64,000 bases of DNA from Clavelina lepadiformis. Its lineage: Eukaryota; Chordata; Ascidiacea; Aplousobranchia; Clavelinidae. A program made the position numbers and the translations under genes. Shown here piece by piece: positions 50,335 to 60,959 of this stretch; position 1 is the stretch's first letter, and each line of letters opens with the position of its first letter. The stretch spans positions 3,596,001 through 3,660,000 of the forward strand of contig NC_135244.1 in the NCBI RefSeq assembly GCF_947623445.1, given 5' to 3'. Under the pieces are notes generated by a model, which did not search any database, was not told the DNA's origin, and was given only the letters and a program-made list of their open reading frames with translations.

Positions 50335-50495
50335 TACTTGCTGGGGACTGTAGTCTACATTGATCACGCTTCGGTGGTAATTCGGTACATCAGTGAAAAT
50401 AGTATTCTTCGGAGATTCCGCTTTAACGAAAGATTCGACTTGGATCAAGCGAAGCAAGACTTTAGCATAAAACGTTCCAAAAACGAAGGCTAAGC
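50335..50495 (-). pseudogene. Relic of the VioB-like gene's ferritin-domain exon
   Basis: The minus strand reads GTFYAKVLLRLIQVESFVKA then ESPKNTIFTDVP, matching GAFYTKVLLRLIQVESCVKA and ESPMNTIFTGDP of the large exon at 39951-39294. Similarity fades on both sides and the neighbouring exons are absent. A microsatellite abuts it. It is the trace of a further, mostly lost family member or of a local rearrangement. Confidence 0.75.
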
Positions 50496-51382
50496 TAAGC
50501 ATAGCTAAGGCATAACATTTGCCGTATCGTGTATTACTATATTATCTCACTAACACCCGCAGCCTTCATTCCGAAACTCCAGCATGGAAGTCAGTAGTCT
50601 GTAAGTCGGAAATGCGTGAGCGGTCGTTGTTGTTTCCCGAATGCCCACAACAGCACCTTCAGACAGGTCACAAAAACGGCTGTTTCGTTCAACCTCTTCG
50701 TGCAGTTTAGCTTGAAGTGTGCAGACTAAAAAGGTGTTCTTAGGGCTAGGCAATGACGTACGCCTTATATGTATGTCTCAAAATATAGATTTAGGTTGCT
50801 AATGGCATATTGCTTATAGGTTGTAAAGGTTTTAAGCGAAACACGAAATGTTTAATTTATAAATTCGAATAGAATTTTGCGCGCACAATTGTTTCACTGT
50901 GAGGTGATGATGTGTATGAATGCCGGCCATCTCACTTTGGGTCCCATCCTGTTGTCGGCCTTTAAGTAGCTCTACCAATTCTTTGTTGTTAGTTCTTTAT
51001 GGCATACGGACACTATGGCAGAGCTGAAATTCGAAAGAGGAAATGGCTTTCAGCTGGCTGTTACATATGGACTATATCTATATAGGTACTAAGTTAATAA
51101 AAGGTGAGTTTTCAGTATTAAATTCTCAAAATGAAAAAAGGAAATATCTTGATATTGAACTCGATCACAACAATCTCTGTAATTTGAATTATGATAATTG
51201 CAAATCAAAATCAGAACTCGATTTTAGGCAGCTTTAAGCTTCCTTTTGCTTTGAGTGAATTAATAAAAACTACTAAGCTTTTATATGGAGGAACATATAA
51301 CTCACGACTTGAAGCAGAGAGTATTAAACTTTTGCATTCATCTTCAATTATACAATTTTGTTGTTTCAATAAAACACCCAGA

Positions 51383-51529
51383 ATGACAAGAATCATGATA
51401 GTTGTTCTTTTCCTTGTTGGCGTTTGCTTGACAAGTTGTGTTGGAAAATGCTATCAGCAGTCGGAAAGAAATCAAGAAAGTGGTAAATGGACGTTGTATG
51501 CATGTTGTCCAAAAAATCCAACCATGTAA
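51383..51529 (+). CDS. Candidate small secreted cysteine-containing peptide
   Basis: 48-residue frame. MTRIMIVVLFLVGVCLTSCVG is a convincing signal sequence, followed by a 27-residue mature part KCYQQSERNQ…YACCPKNPTM with three cysteines. I do not recognise it. It could instead be the first exon of a longer gene or a chance frame; no polyadenylation signal or intron was confirmed. Confidence 0.35.
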   Translation: MTRIMIVVLFLVGVCLTSCVGKCYQQSERNQESGKWTLYACCPKNPTM

Positions 51530-52106
51530 AACTCTTGGTTTGTTATCAGCCCAGGAAATTTGCAACAGCGTTTAAAAAATCATAAAGTCAAAAAGAAACC
51601 CAAAAAAGAAAACGTCTTTATTGGTCAGTGCATTTTATTTTCAACGGATTTTAAGAGACATCTGTAGCTGTCGAAAGTTCTATTTGTTATAACCGCACTG
51701 AACACTGTTATCTAGTTATCTTGTTAATTCAACAACGCATTGTATAAGAAGTTTAATTCAACAAAGCAAATACTTTCAACACGCAAAGACGGTAACTTTT
51801 AAATCACCGGAAACGTTTATCACATTTTTCCCCAGACTGTTCCTGAATCTCCATCATAAATAGATATTCGTTACTAGCCAATTATTGCTTATTTCAAAAC
51901 TAATTCTCACTACGAAACACATAGGCCTAGTGATAGGACATATAGCAAGTGTGATAACAGTGTTTCTCTGCAATAGGAGCTTTACCTTTACCATAATCTG
52001 TCATGGCCAGCGAAGCAGACTACGACATTCTATAAGCACGTGGTTCCATAAGGATTGGTCTTGTTCCTCAAACTTTTTGCCATAATTTTTTCTCCATGCA
52101 GGCAAT

Positions 52107-52240
52107 GACGAAAAAGAGTCAAACTGGTCAACATGGAGCGTTTGCAGCGCCTCATGCGGACGAGGTTTTCGATTGGTGCGATTCCACCAATTCGATCTGC
52201 AAGGATAAGAAAGAATACTTTGACCAGTTGTGTCCATGTG
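52107..52240 (+). pseudogene. Relic TSP1 exon, unit 1
   Basis: After an acceptor-like ATGCAG it reads NDEKESNWSTWSVCSASCGRGF, close to the TSP1 exon of the gene at 38997-48146 (NDQQQSKWSAWSVCSATCGRGF). The frame then breaks: after GFR the sequence runs into an in-frame TAA, while a shifted frame would give KDKKEYFDQLCP-like sequence. No following VioB-like exons belong to it. Confidence 0.75.
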
Positions 52241-53277
52241 AGTAGCCTATATTGCGTATTATTATCCATATTTTGTGGGGTGCTGTACTATAAAAGTCAT
52301 CTATATATCCTTAAACCAACACTAACTCATAAACTTATCCAAACTGATGAGATAAGCTGCCACTCTTGTGTTGGGTTATTCTACAGCCAATCTATTATTA
52401 TTTACGTGCATTGGCCTTTTTCATATCCAGATCATGTTTAAAAGCTTCAGGTTAAAAAGACTAATTCCATTCTGTATAAAGCAAAACCAAACTTGCAAAA
52501 ACATTTTTGGATAGTTTCGATTTAGGGGAATTCCCATGGGCACTCTGGAAGAAATTAGTAGTAATTGGTGTAATTTGGTAAAATGGAATGACGTTAAAGC
52601 AATAACAAGCTTCCTAACTACCGCCAGAAAAAATAAGATTTTGTGATAGGCTTTTTAATGATACTAATACATTTTTATTAGATTTGGGGAAAAATTTTGT
52701 CGTAGTTTAACAACAATTAGTATTTTTTGTATATAGTTGTGTTACAGTTTTTTTGATTATCGTTAAGTTGTATTGGTTTCTGTAGTTTAGATAGTCAATA
52801 CTGTTTATGCAACGATTAGTACTTAATCTTATTGCATTGTTGGTTTGATAATTATTGCTATGGTAATTTTGTAATAAATGTGTTACTGTAGTATGAGTAA
52901 AGGCAAACTGTTAGGTGTGAAATATCCGGTCGTAGTTTGTAGAAATGAATATTAGTTTTGTGAATTTAGCTTGTAATAGATTAAAGGATCTATTTGCCCT
53001 CCAACTTTGTATTTTAATTTTTAACGTCGTCTGTCGCGGTGTTGATTGAACAGAATTAGAATTGGACAAATATTTCTTCCATGTTACAAAAACAACAAGA
53101 TCTGCAATTGGCTGCATTTTATGCCAGAAGTAGCGAAGAGTGCTATGGGTACAGTAATTATTTAACAAAGACCAATCAAGACCATGAAGGACAGGCGAAA
53201 GTTCTGGACACTTATGCACTGTGACACTTCCTTACATCAGTTGTGCAAGGATTGCTATAAAAGTCATTTGCTGTTTT

Positions 53278-54395
53278 ACCAGGTTCCATGACATTTGACC
53301 GCGGGAAATTGACCGCGAACAAACTCACCGGGGACAACTGAACGTGACGTAAATTGACCGCGAACAAACTGACCGTGATGTAAATTGACCGCGAACAAAC
53401 TAACCGGGAACAGACTTACCGGAATGAAAATTGACCGGGAGGTAAATTGACCGTGCAAGTGCTGAATTATTGTGTTTAAGTTGATGGTAGTATATGATAT
53501 GTAAAGTAAATATTTGTTTGTAACTATTTCCTTTGTTTTTAACAAAATTTTTTTTTTATTTCAATACACATTGAAACATTTATTGAAATAAACAGAAATA
53601 TTTCCGGAAATACGAGAAACACGAGCAACAACATTAAAAGAAGTTCACTGCAAAACACATATGACACTACATAATAAGGGCACTAAAATTTACACAAACT
53701 GTTATTTGACAAATAAGGAAGTTTATTGCGCAAATTGTAGGTTGTGGGCGATGCCTCTGGGAAAATCTAATATGTCACGGTTTGCAAAATCTTTAACGAT
53801 GGTTTGAAGTCGCACATCCAGATCCTTGTATTTTCTCCTTTTGGCAGGAGGCCCTTGGGCACAGAGCGCCTCAATCTTGTTTTTGTTTATGTTCTGCAAT
53901 TTCCTCAAAGCTTCTATAAATTTCCAAATGGTTGGGTGTTGCATTGATAACATCTTGTTTATTAGATTGTGGTGACCTTCAACTTTGTTGTTGGTTCTGG
54001 CCTCGCCATTTAACACCCGAACATGGACGTTCCAGAAGTCATGTGAATATGGCGGGTCTCGTCGGAGCTGAATAAAGGTGAAAAACCCGTAGGGTCACCC
54101 TACACCCTACAAGGGGCCAACAAACCCTACGAGTGGCAACCTTGACTGCAATACACATACTAAATTGGCTGGGATTAAAGCTGATGCGCGACTAGATAGT
54201 GAATTAGAATTTTGACCTTTTGACGGCCATTTTGTCGCCGGTTAATTTGATCGCCGGCCAATTTATCGACGGTTAATTTGATCGCCGGCCAATTTACGTC
54301 ACGGTTAATTTCATCGCCGGCCAATTTGTTGCCGGTCAGTTGACCACTACCAGTTGTCGCCGGTGAATTTGTTCACGGTCAATTCACGTGATCCC
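53278..54395. mobile_element. MULE-like DNA transposon remnant with tandem-repeat ends
   Basis: About 1.1 kb present in unit 1 and absent from unit 2, where GCTGTTTTTCCATCTGG is continuous at 60371; this defines the insertion site. The ends are inverted (GGTTCCATGACATTTGACC and the complement of GGTCAATTCACGTGATCCC) and consist of repeated TTGACCGCGAACAAACTGACC-type units on the left and GCCGGCCAATTT-type units on the right. It carries a degenerate transposase frame (53723-54016). A short TTTT-containing duplication flanks it, but the target duplication is not clear. Confidence 0.75.
53723..54016 (-). CDS. MULE-type transposase C-terminal fragment
   Basis: About 97 residues. ARTNNKVEGHHNLINKML and QHPTIWKFIEALRKLQ match the RTNN-x-x-EG-x-H … HP-x-(I/L)WK-(F/L)-I pattern at the end of MULE transposases found in many invertebrates. 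The upstream catalytic part is missing, so the element cannot move by itself. The frame opens on a non-ATG codon. Confidence 0.6.
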   Translation of the reverse strand: MLNGEARTNNKVEGHHNLINKMLSMQHPTIWKFIEALRKLQNINKNKIEALCAQGPPAKRRKYKDLDVRLQTIVKDFANRDILDFPRGIAHNLQFAQ

Positions 54396-54981
54396 GTTTT
54401 TCCATCTGGCAGCTACTATTTCTTGAGAGGTTGGGTTTTATTGTTGAAAAGAATTTTAGAGAATTTTGGTGAGGAACTCAGATGATTAGAGACCAGACTT
54501 TACGACATCATGATCGTGGTGGAATTGTGCCGTTATTCTGATCTTGTTTTATGAGGTGGTCCTTTGCTTTATGAGTTTACTTATAATAAAAGTCTCCCTT
54601 TTAACCGAGTACAATAAAAATGAATTGTTACCAGCGCAAGTAGTGTTACCAGTTATAAATCCAAGATATAAAGAGTTTTGAATCAACAGAAGATTGTCTT
54701 AAATTGTTTGCAAAAGTCGTTTTTAGCAAACACGCACAAGCCTCGTAGACAGAATCACTGCGTCGATAAGGGGCGGTTTTATTTTCAGTTTTATTTATTT
54801 GACGCTCTACTTGGCTTATTTAACTAAACTTCAGCAAACACAAATTGAAATGCGTCTTTACTATATAGCCATACCCGTATGCCGTATCCATTATAATGTG
54901 CTTATATAGCTGCAAAAAATATCAGCATAAAATATGGTATACGGAGCTTAGATAAAGCCAGAGTTCTATGGTACAATAGCC

Positions 54982-57900
54982 ATGACAATGTTTGTCAATA
55001 AAATGGAAATAGTGTTGTTATACCTCGGAAGCTTTCTGTTTATTGAAGGTACCTTAGCAGGTAATCAGCATAAGTTGATAACTAACATCTAGTTTCTAGA
55101 TATGCTCAACATATTTCTCAGTTACGTATTGTCAGGATAAGTTATAAGAACCTTAAAGTACAATGAATTTTCGGCAGATGATTGGTCTGAATGGTCGAGT
55201 TGGAGTGGTTGTAGCGTAACATGCGGTCCAGGTGTAAGGCATCGACAACGATTTTGCATCCAGGTCGATTCACTTCCACGAAACCGCAAAGATTCCTGTC
55301 GCGGTAGCAAGAATCAATACAAGGATTGTTACGAGCAGCTGTGTCCTTGTGAGTAAATCGAGTTACGACGTTGTTTAGCTGAAACTGCTGGCTTGTGCTT
55401 CAGTATCAAATTACCGACCGTTTATAATGCTCTGTGGTTGAGTATCAATTATTGTCATAAAATAAAGTTGAATCAGTAATAACTGGCATAAGCCATCTCT
55501 CCTATTTCAACCTTAGGCCTATTAGCATTTCAACATCACCGCCAGCTTTCCTGGACGCACTAACATTCGCAGAAACTGAAACTATGCACTTGATTTTTAT
55601 AAATAAAACTATAAATATTACATTTTATAAATAAAATGTAATAAAACTGCTTAATGAATGTTTCATGCCTACCCAGTCAAGATGCATAGTGCCAGGACGG
55701 GAATATAGCTATAGTTTTCACATACCACAGAAATAGAAACCCGTTGCTCCTTGAAGGCTTGCACACAAAGGAAGATTGTTATTTGCGATTTATGCGTACA
55801 GCTTACAGCATTAGCGATATTAGTAAATGCTCCGTGTGTTTTGTTAGTTATCATTTAGAAGCATTTCATTTTTACCGGGATCCTTTTCGATCTGTTTGCT
55901 ATTTACCAGCTTACCTCGACTGGCCCCGCGTTCATTTTAACGGAAAATTTGTCAGTGATTCACCGAGCGCCAACAATTATCGTTGCGCTTTCCAGCCCAG
56001 TGAGTATTGTCCCACGTGCGACACCAGTCGGAGAGAAACAGGAGCGATGGCCTCTTACGTTAAGGTGAAATAGCTACAAGGATGAGATGTTGATTCGTTG
56101 CTTAATGGCTGTATCAATTTCTCCGTAAATACAATTGCGTTGTTCTAATGTAGTCTATGCACTTCGTTGCGTAAAATGTAAGCAAACGTTGATTGGAATA
56201 ACTAAAATTTATGATTTTTTGGGACTTTCCAGGACGCCAACTCCTCTCAGATATTGGAAAACGCTTTGGGCAACGGTCATTTTTATTTTTACGAAACTGA
56301 AGTGACATCGGCGTGCTGGGATGGAGAATCTGATTGCGTCAGCACCGATGACCCCATTGTTGGAAAACAAGTGAAAAGTGCGATTTAAACAATAAATTTA
56401 TCTGTGAATGTGTTAAAAGATGGTTTTGAGTTAATTAGTTGTTTGGACTAATTAGGTGTTTATCAAAAACGCAACGCTTTAGACTGGTCTTTTAAATTCC
56501 TTTTTTATGTTTAGATCCGCATCACGCAAGAATGGTCGATTTAGATCCAGACTGGCAGCAAGCAACAGATATTATTGGACTCAAAATACACATACCGGGC
56601 TTACTCGTAGCGCCTATGACGAGAACAACTTTAAACTCTTTAATCAAAAGACAAAAAGAGTGAGCTTAAGACTTCTCTCTTTCTCTCTAACTTTTTATAT
56701 TTACAAAGTGATTTTAAAGGTTAACTACTTAGTGTCTTAGTCCTTAGCAAATGCGAGTTGTTATACGGAATAAAGTGTACTAATAACTTGTGTAGAGGAG
56801 AGCAAAACTCGTCGAAATGAGTTGTTGCGATTTTTCAATGAGCAAAAACAGTGTTGAATTGTATTATCAAATTAACGCCTAACCCCATAAACCCACAATA
56901 ACATGATGGAGTATTCACTTTTTGTCCTTTGTACATAAACATACATTAAACTGTCTTGTTATTTATATAAATTGCATTTTCAGAGGTGGTGATACGACTG
57001 CAGTTGTATATTACAAAGGGAAACTGACCAATATTAAATGGATTGATCCTGTGTATAAGGAGAAGTTCCGAAATGCTACTGAGCTATCCATGCGGTTTCA
57101 TCTGGACCAATTGTAAGTTAAAAGCTGCTGTAGCCTATATCAAAGTATAGACATGAAACAAGAAAACTATGTATTTTAGCCAGTTTGAAGAAATGAGCGG
57201 CCGGCTAACTGGTACCATCGGAATGACGTCACCAGATGACTGTGATATGTCTTACGGTGCAAGAGTGATGAAGTCATATGTTCACGGGGAAGTCCCTTTC
57301 TACGTCAGCAGGGAGCATAAAGTGACTTTACTGCTACAGCTTAACTAAATATAGAAAGGATAGTGATTAGGTTTAAAACAACTGCGTCTTTCTACGTCAG
57401 CGGTGATATTGAAATGTCTTGTATGTTTAGATATATCACACGCTTTTTCGTTAAATAGAAAATATCAAATCTTCACTTTACTACCGAATCTACTGGAAAA
57501 TATGGTAAAATATTGCAATTTGTTATTATTTCTCTAGAAACTTGTTTTTGATTTGGGTGGAGCTATTCCATGCAGCAGCTCAGGTAATTTCAGTGCATCC
57601 GATTTCAATCTGAAAGTTTTGGATGTTGTCGTATCGCCATCCAACGACGAATTTTGCAACTTCATTGACTGCAAAGATCGAACACTAACTTGTGATGGAA
57701 AAACGTACTTCATGCTTACGCAAGGTGGCGTTTTGGATACAGTTCACACGTCGCAAAACTGGTCAGATTTCGATAGAAGGACTTAAAAAGCAACAAAATT
57801 GCATAAAAAATAAATTTTTCGCAAAATTGCATCTTTCATTTTGTTCATAGGCTAAAAGCATTTATTGTTATATCAAGGTACTCAACGTACGGAGGAGTTC

Positions 57901-59176
57901 TTGAGATATCTATTGATTGGGCTACAGATGCTGTGTTCGACATGTTGTCAAAAAGTCAGATGGGGATAATCAATCAATCTTCAACATCAGATGCACAGTT
58001 CAGGAAAAGCAAAAAATCTACTTATTCTGCGTGTGGACTTTTTCCAGATCGATGTGATCACGGATCATCTTCGGAAGAACATTGCTGGATCTTCGTGATG
58101 GAGAATCCAAACGGAGTTAACATCAAGGTCTACTTTTCTTCTCTCAAATGTTTCTTATTCAATTATGTATAAATGATCTACGTGATTTAAGCGGATGTGG
58201 ACTGACACAGAAGCAGCCTTAACTATGAAGTATTTACAACTGTGCTTTCGTTTTTACTTTCGCAGCCGACACGTGAAATCACTCGGCGACTAAATCGTGG
58301 AGAAACTTGGATAATTCCAACACTTTCTAGTAGCTACGGCCGACCAATTAAAAATGCATCAGTGGAATTGCGAATACTAAAAACTTTAAACGATTTGGAA
58401 GAATGTAAACAGAACACGGTACGTAAAAGTCGAAAACGCAAAAATTCTACTTTTTTACGTTTTACGATGAGATTTGCATGCTCACTTGGTATAGGTTTCA
58501 TGTTCACCTGTTTTGGCTTCTCCGAAACATATTCTTAAACTGAATGATCTTATGCATACGGATGCACATGGGTTGGCAGAATTAAGCGTTAAAGTCGTAG
58601 GAAAACCCGGATTTCCACGGAGATGCGGTTTAGACGGACAGGTAAATTTTTAGAACAATTCTTCCCAAAGTTTTCTGGAAATTTTCAAAAAACGTGAGGA
58701 TGCGGTATCACTTCATACCGACTAAATTTTCTTTATCAACACGTTGGTGCTACCGTTTTCTGGTATTTCTCATTTAAAGGTCAGCGACATAACCTTGTCA
58801 CCATTTAACTTTCCAAGAAGTTTATTACGTTGCAACACAATTCCATTGTTATTAGGAATTTAAAGATCTCTTCAATTGATTTGTGTAGATTTATCCACTC
58901 GGAATTATTTTAACTTACTCTGCTGCTGATGGACGGATCGTTCGCGTCGGTGAAGGGGGAATGTTTGACGGGATTTCCGATCCATTCAATCTAAAACAAG
59001 TGAAAAAACAATGCAATCTACAACAGGCATACAACTCAGTTCAGATAACAGTGTTTCTCTGCAATAGAAGCTTTACCTTTACCATAATCTGTCATGGCCA
59101 GCGAAGCAGACTACGACATTCTATAAGCACGTGGTTCCATAAGGATTGGTCTTGTTCCTCAAACTTTTTGCCATAA
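54982..59176 (+). CDS. Secreted TSP1 + VioB N-terminal-half protein, ferritin domain missing, 12 exons
   Basis: Exons: 54982-55060, 55178-55348, 55910-56064, 56233-56377, 56515-56659, 56984-57112, 57180-57321, 57538-57761, 57878-58127, 58266-58418, 58495-58641, 58889-59176; 2028 bases, 675 residues. Signal peptide MEIVLLYLGSFLFIEGTLA, then TSP1 (DDWSEWSSWSGCSVTCGPGV, WxxWxxW and six cysteines), then the VioB/RebD-like N-terminal half (YLDWPRVHFNGKFVSD, ARMVDLDPDW, GRLTGTIGMTSPDD, MENPNGVNIK, YPLGIILTYS). Exon phases, and several lengths (155, 145, 224, 153, 147 bases), equal those of the gene at 38997-48146. At the tandem-duplication junction (59043) the family sequence stops after LQQAYNS and an unrelated tail of about 45 residues leads to a stop, so the catalytic half is absent. 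It could be a secreted non-enzymatic variant or a pseudogene. Confidence 0.78.
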
Positions 59177-59195
59177 TTTTTTCTCCATGCAGACA

Positions 59196-59345
59196 ATGAC
59201 GAAAAAGAGTCAAACTGGTCAACATGGAGCGTATGCAGCGCCTCATACGGACGAAGCTTTCGGACTCGGGCCGGCAAAACTGCAATTCCACCAAATCGAT
59301 CAGCAAGGATAAGAAAGAATATTTTGACCAGTTGAGTCCATGTGA
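59196..59345 (+). pseudogene. Relic TSP1 exon, unit 2
   Basis: Counterpart of 52107-52240: NDEKESNWSTWSVCSASYGR, then FRTRAGKTA. One conserved TSP1 cysteine is tyrosine here, and the reading frame is lost over the later cysteines. It keeps a GFRTRA-like stretch that unit 1 lacks, so the two relics have decayed differently since duplication. Confidence 0.72.
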
Positions 59346-60959
59346 GTATATTGCGTATTATTATCCATATGTTGTGGGGTGCTGTGCTATAAAAGTCATC
59401 TATATATCCTTAAACCAACACTAACTCATAAACTTATCCAAACTGATGAGATAAGCTGCCACTCTTGTGTTGGGTTATTCTACAGCCAATCTATTATTAT
59501 TTACGTGCATTGGCCTTTTTCATATCCAGATCATGTTTAAAAGCTTCAGGTTAAAAAGACTAATTCCATTCTGTATAAAGCAAAACCAAACTTGCAAAAA
59601 CATTTTTTGGATAGTTTCGATTTAGGGGAATTACCATGGGCACTCTGGAAGAATTTAGTAGTAATTGGTGTAATTTGGTAAAATGGAATGACGTTAAAGC
59701 AATAACAAGCTTCCTAACTACCGCCAGAAAAAATAAGATTTTGTGATAGGCTTTTTAATGATACAAATACATTTTTATTAGATTTTGGGAAAAATTTTGT
59801 CGTAGTTTAACAACAATTAGTATTTTTTGTATATAGTTGTGTTACAGTTTTTTTGATTATCGTTAAGTTGTATTGGTTTCTGTAGCTTAGATAGTCAATA
59901 CTGTTTATGCAACGATTAGTACTTAATCTTGTTGCATTGTTGGTTTGATAACTATTGCTATGGTAATTTTGTAATAAATGTGTTACTGTAGTATGAGTAA
60001 AGGCAAACTGTTAGGTGTGAAATATCCGGTCGTAGTTTGTAGAAATGAATATTAGTTTTGTGAATTTAGCTTGTAATAGATTAAAGGATCTATTTGCCCT
60101 CCAACTTTGTTATTTTAATTTTTAACGTCGTCTGTCGCGGTGTTGATTGAACAGAATTAGAATTGGACAATTATTTCTTCCATGTTACAAAAACAACAAG
60201 ATATGCAATTGGCTGCATTTTATGCCAGAAGTAGCGAAGAGTGCTATGGGTACAGTAATTATTTAACAAAGACCAATCAAGACCATGACGGACAGGCGAA
60301 AGTTCTGGACACTTATGCACTGTGACACTTCCTTACATCAGTTGTGCAAGGATTGCTATAAAAGTCATTTGCTGTTTTTCCATCTGGCAGCTACTATTTC
60401 TTGAGAGGTTGGGTTTTATTGTTGAAAAGAATTTTAGAGACTTTTGGTGAGGAACTCAGATGATTGGAGACCAGACTTTACGACATCATGATCATGGTGG
60501 AATTGTGCCGTTATTCTGATCTTGTTTTATGAGGTGGTCCTTTGCTTTATGAGTTTACTTATAATAAAAGTCTCCCTTTTAACCGAGTACAATAAAAATG
60601 ACTTGTTACCAGCGCAAGTAGTGTTACCAGTTATAAAGCCAAGATATAAAGAGTTTTGAATCAACAGAAGATTGTCTTAAATTGTTTGCAAAAGTCGTTT
60701 TTAGCAAACACGCACAAGCCTCGTAGACAGAATCACTGCGCCGATAAGGGGCGGTTTTATTTTCAGGAGCGTTTATTTGACGCTTTACTTGGCTTATTTA
60801 ACTAAACTTCAGCAAACACAAATTGAAATGCGTCTTTACTATATAGCCATACCCGTATGCCGTATCCATTATAATGTGCTTATATAGCTGCAAAAAATAT
60901 CAGCATAAAATATGGTATACGGAGCTTAGATAAAGCCAGAGTTCTATGGTACAATAGCC

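Larger units (their letters stand above)
51953..59043 (+). repeat. Tandem duplication, unit 1
   Basis: This 7,091-base unit is repeated directly from 59044 onward. The repeat period is 5,978 bases over the gene portion; the difference is the MULE-like insert 53278-54395, present only in unit 1. The unit contains a relic TSP1 exon, about 1 kb of spacer (repeated at 59345-60375) and the TSP1/VioB-like gene 54982-59176. Differences between units are sparse, for example four substitutions visible across several coding frames, so the event is recent. Confidence 0.9.

Noticed and set aside
55744-55909. Extra coding exon upstream of YLDWPRVHF in the plus-strand copies
   Set aside because: The open frame runs through the intron; homology with the minus-strand gene and the 155-base exon length place the acceptor at 55908-55909.
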